This document shows, piece after piece, positions 26,011 through 33,832 of a stretch of 64,000 bases of DNA. The first letter of the stretch is position 1. Each line of letters begins with the position of its first letter. Position numbers and translations under genes: made by a program. Source of the stretch: Nocardioides sp. (GTDB lineage: Bacteria; Actinomycetota; Actinomycetes; Propionibacteriales; Nocardioidaceae). Below the pieces are notes generated by a model, which was not told the origin of the DNA, ran no database searches, and was given only the letters and a program-made list of their open reading frames with translations. Location of the stretch: contig JBAOIH010000001.1 of NCBI GenBank assembly GCA_037045645.1, forward strand, positions 124,001 through 188,000, in the 5' to 3' direction.

Positions 26011-26388
26011 TCAACCGGCCTTCGGTGACGAATGCCAGGCGACATGCATGACGTCGTCGCCGATCCGGGCCCACACGGCCGTGTAGCCCACGGTCGACTC
26101 ATAGGTGCCCGCTCGCGTCAGCGCCTCGATCGCGACATCTCCGGTGACGACCGCGAGCTCGCCGTGGATGTTGATCGTAGTCGCGCTCGGCTCCAGACCG
26201 ACATAGCGCAAGGTGCCGCTGCGCAGCAGTTCCAGGAAGGATTCCTTGGTGTCGCGCACGCCGTTGGAGTGGGTATAGACCAGATCGTCGGCATACAACG
26301 AGGCGAGTGTCGTCAGGTCCGCGCCCATCAGGGCGATCCAGCGCTCGCGTTCGAGTCGCTCGATCTCGTCGCGGGTCAGCGTGCTCAT
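26011..26388 (-). CDS. SnoaL-like / DUF4440-type NTF2-fold protein
   Basis: 125 residues: 'ERERWIALMGADLTTLASLY', 'DDLVYTHSNGVRDTKESFLE' and the late strand 'GYTAVWARIGDDVMHVAWH' are typical of DUF4440/SnoaL-like proteins. No catalytic assignment is possible. It follows the UspA gene by 13 bases on the minus strand and is probably co-transcribed from the promoter at site C. Confidence 0.8.
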   Translation of the reverse strand: MSTLTRDEIERLERERWIALMGADLTTLASLYADDLVYTHSNGVRDTKESFLELLRSGTLRYVGLEPSATTINIHGELAVVTGDVAIEALTRAGTYESTVGYTAVWARIGDDVMHVAWHSSPKAG

Positions 26389-26401
26389 GCTTCTCCTCGA
26401 C

Positions 26402-26815
26402 TCAGTGGGTGCGCACGATCAGGACGTCGCACGGTGCGTGGTGTGCCACTCCGGCCGCCACGCTGCCGAGCACGCGAGCGAAGCCCTGGACCCGTTTGTT
26501 GCCCACCACGATCATGCTGGCGTCGAGGCGTTCGGCCTCCTTGACCAGGCCATCGGCGGGTGTGCCCTGCACGGCCGCAGTAGTGAGCCCGGGGACGGTT
26601 CCCCGGACCAAGGCCGCGGACTGCTCGGCGAGTTCGATCGCGACGTCGGATTCGCGAAGACGCCCACCCTCTGCGAGCGACACCGGAGCTTCCGCGGCGT
26701 ACGCACTGATCACATGCAGCTGAGCGCCCGTGTCTCGGGCAAGGTCAGCCGCGCGCTGGACAGCGAGATTTGCGGTCTCCGTGCCGTCGGTGCCGACGAC
26801 GATCAGGTTGGCCAT
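26402..26815 (-). CDS. Universal stress protein (UspA family)
   Basis: 137 residues from ATG 26815, which has AGGAG 5 bases upstream; GTG 26821 is too close to that site. The ATP-binding loop 'VVGNKRVQGFARVLGSVA' and the end HHAPCDVLIVRTH fit the nucleotide-binding Usp class. Likely role: stress adaptation tied to catabolic substrate exposure. The regulon palindrome (site C) lies 39-54 bases upstream. Confidence 0.9.
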   Translation of the reverse strand: MANLIVVGTDGTETANLAVQRAADLARDTGAQLHVISAYAAEAPVSLAEGGRLRESDVAIELAEQSAALVRGTVPGLTTAAVQGTPADGLVKEAERLDASMIVVGNKRVQGFARVLGSVAAGVAHHAPCDVLIVRTH

Positions 26816-26853
26816 GATCACTCCTGCAGTTGAGAGGGGGAGTCCCTGCCCCC

Positions 26854-26883
26854 TATTATCATGAGGAATAGGCCGTTAGTCCA
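26854..26883 (-). promoter_or_regulatory. Operator site C and candidate promoter for the UspA unit
   Basis: On the + strand 26854-26869 reads TATTATCATGAGGAAT, sharing CATGAGGAAT with sites A, B and E1. On the minus strand a possible promoter is TGGACT (26883-26878), 17 bases, GATAAT (26860-26855), overlapping the operator. The -35 box would lie in the end of the amidohydrolase gene. The match to the palindrome is good on one half only. Confidence 0.6.
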
Positions 26884-28258
26884 CCTTGCCGTCCACAAGG
26901 GTGAGCCGCACCCAGTCCGCGCGAGGGTCGCGCAGCACGTCGACGAGGGGTCGGGTGAGCAGGCAGAGATCCGCGACCGCGCCCGGCCGCACCCGACGCG
27001 CAGTCCCCCCGGGATCCTCGGGAGTGCTGAGGTAGGACGTCAGGGCCGTCTCGGCGTCGACTCCCTCGTCGCCGCTGATCACGACGCCCGTTCGCGTTCT
27101 CCTGGCTCCGGCGGACCTGATGACCTGCCACGGATCCACGTCGCCGTAGGGGGCGTCGCTAGACCCGGCCACCCGCACACCCGCGCGCGCCAGGCCTGCC
27201 CAGCGATACAGATACGGCTGGTCATCGGGTGACACCTCACGCAGATAGAGATCGCCTCGGGTGCGGATGAAATCGGATTGGGTGACCACGCACAGGCCCA
27301 GTGCGGCGAGTTCTTCGTCGAGTTCCGGGGGCGTGATCGCGCCGTGCTCGATGCGATCACCGCGAACGCTGCCGATCTCACGCAATGCAGCGACGGTGAG
27401 AATCAACGACTCGCGTGTCACGCAGTGCACCGCGACCGGACGGCGCTCGACGCCATGGCCCATGGGGTCCAGGAGCGCCACGAGATCGGCGTAGGTCGGA
27501 AGGTCGTGATCGCGCAGGAGGATCTTGCGCGGACCCCGGCTGAAGCCCGGCGGCAACTGCGACTCGGGGGCGATTCCGAGCACGTGGACGCGCAACGGAT
27601 GGACGGCTGTCAGCATGTCGAGCGCGGCATCGTCGAGGTCGGGAGTCGCATCGGTGACTCCGGTGATCCCCCTCGAGCGCAGCCGGGCTGCCACAGCGCG
27701 CAGGGCTGAACGCTGCTCGTCGGATTCGTCCGGGAGCGCGCTGAGCAGCCGCTGGTCATATCGCCAGAGCCGTCCGGTCGGTCGCCCGTCCGCCCAGCGT
27801 TCCACGTCGGGACTGTCGTCCAGCGCGGACGACACCTCCCGCACCGCGCGCGAGTTCAGCATCCACAGCGCTCCGCTGCGGTGCTGCACCCGGACCGGTC
27901 GATCCGAGATCCACTCGTCCAACCGGTCTCGGTCGAGCGGGCCGGCCAGTGACTCGTGATACCCCACCGCTCGGATCCAGCCGTCTCCGGCAGCGTTGCG
28001 CAAGGCATCGCCCAACTGCGTGGGCGACGTGATCGCGTCCGTTGCGAGGTTGAGGGAACGTCGCTCGGCGGCCATCGCGTTGAGGTGGAGGTGGTGATCG
28101 TGCAGGCCGGGGAGGAGAGCGCCCCCGTGCCCCTCGATCACGTCGCCGCGATGTGATCGCGGGTCTGTCCCGAGCTCGACGACGCGCCCTCGTGAGACGA
28201 GCACGTGCGTGCGACGCCCCTCCACCTCCACGTCACGCAGGAGCAGGCTGTCGGTCAT
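26876..28258 (-). CDS. Amidohydrolase-superfamily protein (YtcJ-like)
   Basis: 460 residues. Metal ligands are visible as HDHHLHL near residue 55, 'AVHCVTRES', DRIEHGA and SSDAPYGDVDPW, in the order of the YtcJ/N-substituted formamide deformylase group. The N- and C-terminal strands form the small composite beta domain ('VADLCLLTRPLVDVL'). Reaction: hydrolysis of an amide, formamide or lactone-like bond; the substrate is not apparent. ATG overlaps the stop of the permuted CoA-transferase gene (28255-28258), so the two are translationally coupled. Confidence 0.87.
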   Translation of the reverse strand: MTDSLLLRDVEVEGRRTHVLVSRGRVVELGTDPRSHRGDVIEGHGGALLPGLHDHHLHLNAMAAERRSLNLATDAITSPTQLGDALRNAAGDGWIRAVGYHESLAGPLDRDRLDEWISDRPVRVQHRSGALWMLNSRAVREVSSALDDSPDVERWADGRPTGRLWRYDQRLLSALPDESDEQRSALRAVAARLRSRGITGVTDATPDLDDAALDMLTAVHPLRVHVLGIAPESQLPPGFSRGPRKILLRDHDLPTYADLVALLDPMGHGVERRPVAVHCVTRESLILTVAALREIGSVRGDRIEHGAITPPELDEELAALGLCVVTQSDFIRTRGDLYLREVSPDDQPYLYRWAGLARAGVRVAGSSDAPYGDVDPWQVIRSAGARRTRTGVVISGDEGVDAETALTSYLSTPEDPGGTARRVRPGAVADLCLLTRPLVDVLRDPRADWVRLTLVDGKVD

Positions 28259-29493
28259 CGTCGGAAGACCTCGCCGTTGTGGGCGCCCGGAGCCGCGGCG
28301 ATCCCCGCTGGAGTGCGGGCTGACGGAACCGCGACCTCGTGCCAGGGGCCGGCTGATCGCACGCGCCAGCTAGTCGGTCCTGCAGCCTCGACCTCGGCTC
28401 CGATGGGGCCCCCGGCACCTGCTTCGGTGCTCACGGCGTGCATCGAGACGTCGAGGAGCGCGCCGTGGTCTTCCAGCAGGGCCTGCGCTGTCGCCCTCGC
28501 GGCTGCCACGCCTGCGAGTGGGTCAGCCAAGGCATCCCCGCACGGCAGCACCTCCTCGTGGTCGAGTGCGACGAGGCCTGCGCCGGCGGCCACGTCGTCG
28601 CCGAATCCGACCGCGTCGACGTCCCTGCCCTGTGCGGTGATGGAGACCCAGATCAGACCGTCCGCGACGAGGTCGGTCGCCGGCAGGCCGAGTGCGGCAA
28701 GCGCACGGGGTCGTGACGCCTCCAAGATGACATCTGCCGTGCGCGCGAGTTCGAGCAGCGCAGCACGCTGGGCGGGGTCGGCGAAGTCCACCGTGACCGA
28801 CCGGTGCCCGTGGTGCAACAGATCGAAGAACGCTTTCGGGCCGCGACGCGCACCGTCGAGCCGGCTCACGCTCTCGACCTTGATCACCTCCGCGCCACCC
28901 AACCCCAGGAGGTGGGCGCACAGCGGCCCCGCCCACAAAGACGTGAAGTCAAGGACGAGCGGACGCTCTCGTACGCGCGCCCGTACGCCGCCTGGTGTGT
29001 GCACGACAGCGCCGCGGTCGAGCTTCGGTGGGGTTGTGCGTACGCCGCGACCGGGGAGACCGAGCAGCGCCACGCGGGCCGCCGCCTCGTCGGTGGTGCG
29101 ACCCTTCGCCCACTCGGCCAACTCGGCCCAAGGGTCGCCGATCTCGTCCACCTCGAGGAGGGCGGGCACGAGGTCGAGATCACTTGGCCTTGCCAACGAG
29201 ATGCCCAACCAGCTGTCCACGGTGGGCAGGGCACGAAAACTGCCCCCGCACGACCATGGCCCCTGACGAGTAAGTCCCGCGATGGCGGCGCGTTCCCCGA
29301 GCAGGCGACAGTCCGGGAGCCGTGGCGTCGATCCCGTACGCCGGGTAGTCGCGTCGGCAAGTGCCGAGAGATCCGTGGCAATCCGGGTTGCCGGAGCGCC
29401 GGGGGAGGTCATCGGTGGACCGTCGGGGCGTCCGGTCAGCCACATCGCCCCCGAGGCCGCCCAACTTGCGAGCGCGGCGTCAGAGGCACTCAT
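28255..29493 (-). CDS. CaiB/BaiF-type CoA-transferase with permuted domain order
   Basis: 412 residues. The normal N-terminal Rossmann entry of the family ('RPLVLDFTSLWAGPLCAHLL', GGAEVIKVES) begins only near residue 178. Ahead of it lies a segment that looks like the usual C-terminal part: LLGERAAIAGLTRQG, 'LPTVDSWLGISLARPSDLDL' and 'PWAELAEWAKGRTTDEAA'. The protein ends soon after 'GALLDVSMHAVS'. I read this as a circularly permuted class III CoA-transferase, although a fusion of partial domains is possible. It overlaps the crotonase gene by 14 bases upstream and the amidohydrolase gene downstream. Activity on the pathway acid is inferred. Confidence 0.8.
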   Translation of the reverse strand: MSASDAALASWAASGAMWLTGRPDGPPMTSPGAPATRIATDLSALADATTRRTGSTPRLPDCRLLGERAAIAGLTRQGPWSCGGSFRALPTVDSWLGISLARPSDLDLVPALLEVDEIGDPWAELAEWAKGRTTDEAAARVALLGLPGRGVRTTPPKLDRGAVVHTPGGVRARVRERPLVLDFTSLWAGPLCAHLLGLGGAEVIKVESVSRLDGARRGPKAFFDLLHHGHRSVTVDFADPAQRAALLELARTADVILEASRPRALAALGLPATDLVADGLIWVSITAQGRDVDAVGFGDDVAAGAGLVALDHEEVLPCGDALADPLAGVAAARATAQALLEDHGALLDVSMHAVSTEAGAGGPIGAEVEAAGPTSWRVRSAGPWHEVAVPSARTPAGIAAAPGAHNGEVFRR

Positions 29494-30484
29494 CGACGAG
29501 TCCCCACTCCAGTGCAGTGTCCAGGTCGATCGGACGTCCCGACATCGCCATGGCGGCCGTACGCCATCGCCCGATCCGGCGCGGGATGGAGACCGTGCCG
29601 CCCGCGCCGGGGATCAGACCCATCGAGACTTCGGGCAGTTGGAACCACGCGTTTGCGCGAGCGCGCACGTGTGTGGCGAAGGACGGGATCTCGATGCCCG
29701 CGCCGATGCACGCACCATGCAAGGTCGGGCGGACGCGCTCGGCCATCCGGTGGATCGCCAGGCCGGCGCTCTGCTCCATCCGGACCAGGTGCGCAGCCAC
29801 CGGCGAGCCCGCCGTCCCGAACTCGTCGAGGTCGCCGCCGCTGCAGAAGGAAGGTCCGGTGCCGGTGAGTTCCACCCTCTCCAGAGAGTGGTCGAGTGCC
29901 GCGAGGGCGAGGGCCTCCAGCAGAGCGTCGCGCACCTGGCGACCGAACGCGTTGTGCCGCTCGGGCCGGTTTAACCTGACCTCGAGCACCGCGCCGTCGC
30001 GCGCCATCAGCACCGGCTCAGGTGACGCGGGCACGGCCCGCGCTGGGGTTGCGATTCGCCATTGCTCGAACTCGTCGGAGGCCAGGAGTGCCGAGTACGC
30101 CAACGATTCCATCTCGAGGGCCGACTCGACGTCGAGTCGCTCCCCGACGCGCAGCAGGCGGGCGAACAGCCTGCTTGCCAACGGGGCATGCGCCACCGTC
30201 CTGTTGACGTGCTCTACGAAATCGTCGCCGGCGTTCAGCCAGCATCGTCCGGGTCCGTCGGGAGCCAGGGTGAAGTCGAGGCGTTTCAGCAGCGGCTCGG
30301 ACCACTGGGGGAGTGGCTGTTGGGACCACCCGATCAGCACAGGTCGAGTAGACCCCGCGCCGGAGGCAGGCAGTCGTACGGCGGCTCGTCGCGCCAGGTC
30401 GGGTGACAGGCCGTCGAGTCGGATCAGGAGAGCCGCATCGTCGGACCCGAAGTCGGAGAGGTCCGCGAGATCGACGCGCCTCAT
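29480..30484 (-). CDS. Enoyl-CoA hydratase/isomerase family protein with extra N-terminal domain
   Basis: 334 residues from ATG 30484, chosen because AGGAGG (30495-30490) stands 5 bases before it; GTG 30490 overlaps that site. The C-terminal half (about 155-334) is a crotonase: 'NRPERHNAFGRQVRDALLEA', oxyanion-hole FCSGGDLDEFG and GACIGAGIEI, catalytic-region Glu in QLPEVSMGLIPGAGG. The N-terminal 150 residues have no recognised domain but contain 'ALLASDEFEQWR', which may be a decayed crotonase-like or dimerisation part. First gene of the unit with the CoA-transferase and amidohydrolase, downstream of site D. Confidence 0.84.
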   Translation of the reverse strand: MRRVDLADLSDFGSDDAALLIRLDGLSPDLARRAAVRLPASGAGSTRPVLIGWSQQPLPQWSEPLLKRLDFTLAPDGPGRCWLNAGDDFVEHVNRTVAHAPLASRLFARLLRVGERLDVESALEMESLAYSALLASDEFEQWRIATPARAVPASPEPVLMARDGAVLEVRLNRPERHNAFGRQVRDALLEALALAALDHSLERVELTGTGPSFCSGGDLDEFGTAGSPVAAHLVRMEQSAGLAIHRMAERVRPTLHGACIGAGIEIPSFATHVRARANAWFQLPEVSMGLIPGAGGTVSIPRRIGRWRTAAMAMSGRPIDLDTALEWGLVDECL

Positions 30485-30500
30485 CTCCACCTCCTCGCGA

Positions 30501-30516
30501 AATTATCATGATCAAA
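30501..30516. promoter_or_regulatory. Degenerate operator site D between divergent crotonase genes
   Basis: AATTATCATGATCAAA shares the TTATCATGA half with sites A and C but lacks the GGAAT half. It lies between the divergent crotonase genes starting at 30484 and 30557. No convincing -35/-10 pair was found around it on either strand. Weakest of the six copies. Confidence 0.45.
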
Positions 30517-30556
30517 TGTCGTACGCTGGGGGTTCCGCCCTCAGGAGGACGACCGC

Positions 30557-31309
30557 ATGACCGACCCCGTGCTCTCTACCGTTGCCGACGGTATCGCTCA
30601 TCTCGAACTGAACCGGCCAGAAGCAGCCAACGCCTTCGACATGGCGCTGGCGACTGCCCTCTTCGAGGCGGTCGAGTGGGCCGCTGGTGAGGACCAGGTC
30701 CGCGCAGTCCTGCTGACCGGGTCGGGGCCACGTTTTTGCGCGGGGGGAGACGTGGCGAGTTTCTTGGCAGGCGACGACGTCGAAACCGAGCTTCGGCATC
30801 TTGCGCTCGCAGTGGACCGAGCCGTGCGCGCGCTGGAGGGGCTGGCCAAGCCCGTCGTCGCCGCCGTGCATGGTGCCGTCGCCGGGGCGGGACTGCCGCT
30901 GATGCTCTCTGCCGATGTGGTGGTGGCCGATCCCGGCACGAAGTTCGTCTTCGCCTATCCGGGCATCGGGCTCAGCCCCGATGCGGGTGCGTCCTACCTG
31001 CTGCCGCGCGCGATGGGCCAGCAGCGTGCCCTTGCGTTCGCGCTGACCGGCGAGGTGCTCACAGCGCAAGGGGCGCAGGCGTCCGGCTTGGTCACGCAGG
31101 TCGCCGAGGGTGCAGCCGACGTGGCGCGCGGCATCGCTCAGCAGTGGGCCGGTGGGCCGGCCACGGCGCTGGGGCATGCGCGACGTCTGCTGCGCGCCGG
31201 TTGGCAGATGGAACGGGAGGAGATGGGCATCGAGGAGGCTCGCACGATCTCCAACCTCGTCAACGGTGCGGAGGCCAAGGCCCTGATTGCGAAGTTCCTT
31301 TCGCGGTGA
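30557..31309 (+). CDS. Enoyl-CoA hydratase/isomerase (crotonase)
   Basis: 250 residues, AGGAGG 8 bases before the ATG. Oxyanion-hole segments 'RFCAGGDVASF' and GAVAGAGLPLML are intact. The second catalytic position reads YPGIGLSPDAGAS: the hydratase glutamate is absent and the aspartate of the SPD(A/G)G motif is present, as in PaaG/FadB-type isomerases. Double-bond isomerisation is therefore more likely than hydration. It ends one base before the convergent VOC gene. Confidence 0.9.
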   Translation: MTDPVLSTVADGIAHLELNRPEAANAFDMALATALFEAVEWAAGEDQVRAVLLTGSGPRFCAGGDVASFLAGDDVETELRHLALAVDRAVRALEGLAKPVVAAVHGAVAGAGLPLMLSADVVVADPGTKFVFAYPGIGLSPDAGASYLLPRAMGQQRALAFALTGEVLTAQGAQASGLVTQVAEGAADVARGIAQQWAGGPATALGHARRLLRAGWQMEREEMGIEEARTISNLVNGAEAKALIAKFLSR

Positions 31310-31310
31310 A

Positions 31311-31775
31311 TCAGGAGGGGCGTTCGTATAGCTCCACGGAAACGCCGTCAGGATCTATCGCGTAGATGGCCAGGGCCCCTTCGAGGGATCCCTTCGCCAG
31401 TGCTACCGGCCGTGCGGAGCGAAATCGATAGCCCAGGCTGGACAAACGCTTGCACAGGGACTCCAGATCCGTGACATAGAAACACACATGAGAATGTCGG
31501 ACCTGCCACGGCTCCAGCGGCTCATCGCCGGTGACAACGGGATCGAACTCGAACAGTTCCAGTTGGGTGTCACTGCCCGGAACGTCGAGGAAGGCGACTC
31601 GCGCCCGTGGTCGCGCGGTGCCCCAGAGCGCCTCTCCCGCCGCAACGTCGACCTCTCGAATCAGCTGCACGTGCAACCCCAGTCCGTCGCGATAGAAGCG
31701 CAGCGAATCTTCGAGGCTCGTCACCGTCAAGCCCGCGTGCCAGATGCCGACCACGGTGCCTGCCGCGGTGGTCAT
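31311..31775 (-). CDS. VOC (glyoxalase/bleomycin resistance fold) family protein
   Basis: 154 residues from ATG 31775, which overlaps the SDR stop by ATGA; the frame continues upstream but without homology. Two beta-alpha-beta-beta-beta repeats: GIWHAGLTVTSLEDSL with 'FYRDGLGLHV' and 'HSHVCFYVTDLESLCKRL' ending 'YAIDPDGVSVELYE'. Metal ligands are probably H in the first repeat, H in HSHV and the last E. Methylmalonyl-CoA epimerase-like or ring-cleaving activity is possible; not assigned. Confidence 0.86.
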   Translation of the reverse strand: MTTAAGTVVGIWHAGLTVTSLEDSLRFYRDGLGLHVQLIREVDVAAGEALWGTARPRARVAFLDVPGSDTQLELFEFDPVVTGDEPLEPWQVRHSHVCFYVTDLESLCKRLSSLGYRFRSARPVALAKGSLEGALAIYAIDPDGVSVELYERPS

Positions 31776-32548
31776 CGCGCGAGGTACCCGGAGTCGGCAG
31801 CCAGACTGGCTCCCGTGATGTACGAAGCCTTGTCCGAGCTCAGCCACACGACCGCCTCTGCTACCTCGCGTGGGTGAGCCAGTCGACCGAACAGGCTCAG
31901 CCGACTCTCGCCCGCGTCGGCGGAGAGATCGCGACCGGCTCTCGCCTGGCGGATCATCGGAGTGTCCATGCCCCCGGGCAACACGGCATTGACCCGGATG
32001 CCGTGCTGGGCCAGCTCGATAGCACCGGCCTTGGTGAGTCCCAACACGCCGTGCTTGGCGGCGACGTAGCCAGCCTGATTCGGTTGCGGACGCACGGAAC
32101 TCGTCGAGCCGATATTTACGATGCTGCCCGCCAGTTCGCCCTGTGCGACGAACTGGCGCGCTTGGTGCTTCATGCAAAGCGCGATGGAGCGCAGATTCAC
32201 CGCGATCACCCGGTCGAACGCGGCGACGTCGAGGTCCAGGAGTGGCTGCCTGTCCGGCGCGATGCCGGCGTTGTTCACCGCGAAGTCCAGGCGTCCGGCT
32301 TGACGAACCGTCTCGGTGACGAGCGCGGCGATCTGCGCTTCGTCGGCGACGTCGCAGCGTACGAAATGGGCCCGCGCGCCGGAGTCGCGCAACTCCTGGG
32401 TGAGCGCCTGTCCGCTGTCCGGATCGAGGTCGGACACGATCACCGTGTGACCACTCTCGGCGAAGAGCCGGGCGACCTCGGCGCCCAGGCCGGCTCCTGC
32501 GCCGGTCACGAGGGCGACTCTTGGTTGCTGGTCAGGGCTGGCGTTCAC
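31772..32548 (-). CDS. SDR-family oxidoreductase
   Basis: 258 residues starting at GTG 32548, which has AGGAGAA 7 bases upstream; the frame extends to 32614 but that part lacks homology. TGAGAGLG, NNAG, the serine region 'NIGSTSSVRP' and YVAAK are all present. C-terminal 'ASYITGASLAADSGYLAR' is normal. Overlaps the MFS gene end by 17 bases and the VOC start by 4, so MFS-SDR-VOC form one minus-strand unit. Confidence 0.9.
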   Translation of the reverse strand: MNASPDQQPRVALVTGAGAGLGAEVARLFAESGHTVIVSDLDPDSGQALTQELRDSGARAHFVRCDVADEAQIAALVTETVRQAGRLDFAVNNAGIAPDRQPLLDLDVAAFDRVIAVNLRSIALCMKHQARQFVAQGELAGSIVNIGSTSSVRPQPNQAGYVAAKHGVLGLTKAGAIELAQHGIRVNAVLPGGMDTPMIRQARAGRDLSADAGESRLSLFGRLAHPREVAEAVVWLSSDKASYITGASLAADSGYLAR

Positions 32549-33761
32549 GTGCGTTCTCCTGTCGTGGTGAGAGGCTCTGATCTGAATCGGGAGCGGCGCC
32601 GCCCAGCAGGGCACGCCGCTGGAGTGCGAGCAGCAGTACGACGGCGCAGGCGCTGGTGAGGGCGAGGCTGCGGAAGAGCCACTCGTACCCGAGGGAGGGC
32701 AGCAGCAGGCCGAGCAGCACCGGGCCGGCCGCGACGGAGAGATCCAAGAAGAGATAGAACGTCGACACAGACTGCGGCAGGCGCTGATCGGGGGCCAACT
32801 GGACGGCGACGACGGTGGTGGCGGCCATGGCCATGCCGATCCCGGTGCCGCACAGAAGGCCGGCGAACGCCATGACCAGATGAGACCCGGCGAAGCTCAA
32901 CACCAGCACTCCGCTCGCGATCGCGGTGAGGGAGGGCAGCAGGACCCTGGTCGCGGAGCCGCGGTCCATGGCCCGGCCGCTGAAGGGCCGCACCACGACG
33001 AACATCAGGGAGTACGCCAAATAGAACGTGGTGGCGCCGCCGGCGACTCCTTGCTCGTTGACGTAGGGATCGATGAAGCTGAACAGTCCCGAATAGGGGA
33101 TGCCGATCAAGATCACGAGGGCGCACAGGGGCAGCACGCGTGGCTCGAAGAAGCGCAACCACCCCGTGCCCGGTCCAGTCGACGGTCCGGTCGTCTCCGC
33201 AGGCTTCTCGATGAAGGTCGCGGCAGCGAGGCTCACCAGGCCAAACGCGACCACCGCCCAGATCGCCGCGTCGTACCCCAGGTTGTGAGCCATTGCCAGT
33301 CCCGTAGCCGGTCCGACGGCGCCTGCCAGCGAGTTGCTGAGTCCGAAGTACCCGGTCGCCTCTCCTCGCCGTGACGTGTGTACGGCCTGCACCGCGGCCG
33401 TGAGGGCGGCGGTCGAGCCGATAGCGAACGCGATCCCGGTCAGCACGCGCAACGCGATGAAGACCTCGATCGGCACCGGCAGGAGGAGGGCGGCACTGGA
33501 GGCCACGATGACGGCCGACGAGCCCACGCCGGCGGCACCCAGCGACCGGCCGTGCAGGGCGGGGCCTGCCAGTGGCCGCGCGATCACCGCACCGACCAAC
33601 AGCGCGCCCGCCGCAGCGCCGCCCCATGCGACCGAAGCGTCATAACGATGCGCGACAAGGAGCACCGTGACCGGCACGAGGACGAAGAAGTTGCACGAGA
33701 GTCCGAACATCACCAACGCAGAGCCCACGAAGGTGGGGCTCCAGAGGCTGGTCCGACTCAT
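32532..33761 (-). CDS. Major facilitator superfamily transporter
   Basis: 409 residues with about 12 hydrophobic segments. The loop between helices 2 and 3 carries 'ARPLAGPALHGRSLG', the charged MFS motif in altered form; a matching 'VRPFSGRAMDRG' lies in the second half. YfcJ/sugar-efflux-like relatives export or import small organics. GAGG precedes the ATG. Co-transcribed with the SDR and VOC genes; could handle the catabolic substrate or an overflow product. Confidence 0.87.
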   Translation of the reverse strand: MSRTSLWSPTFVGSALVMFGLSCNFFVLVPVTVLLVAHRYDASVAWGGAAAGALLVGAVIARPLAGPALHGRSLGAAGVGSSAVIVASSAALLLPVPIEVFIALRVLTGIAFAIGSTAALTAAVQAVHTSRRGEATGYFGLSNSLAGAVGPATGLAMAHNLGYDAAIWAVVAFGLVSLAAATFIEKPAETTGPSTGPGTGWLRFFEPRVLPLCALVILIGIPYSGLFSFIDPYVNEQGVAGGATTFYLAYSLMFVVVRPFSGRAMDRGSATRVLLPSLTAIASGVLVLSFAGSHLVMAFAGLLCGTGIGMAMAATTVVAVQLAPDQRLPQSVSTFYLFLDLSVAAGPVLLGLLLPSLGYEWLFRSLALTSACAVVLLLALQRRALLGGAAPDSDQSLSPRQENARERQP

Positions 33762-33784
33762 CGTGTCCTCGTCGAGGTGTGGAA

Positions 33785-33825
33785 CGACACCGGCCGGACC
33801 GCAGGGGGCGGCCCGGCCGGTGTCG
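33785..33825 (-). terminator. Strong hairpin terminator after the TRAP binding-protein gene
   Basis: CGACACCGGCCGG (33785-33797) pairs with CCGGCCGGTGTCG (33813-33825), a perfect 13-base stem with a 15-base loop that can pair further. It is just past the stop of the minus-strand dctP-like gene and before the MFS gene. No T-tract, as is usual for high-GC actinobacterial terminators. It should insulate the MFS unit from upstream transcription. Confidence 0.75.
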
Positions 33826-33832
33826 AATCTGA

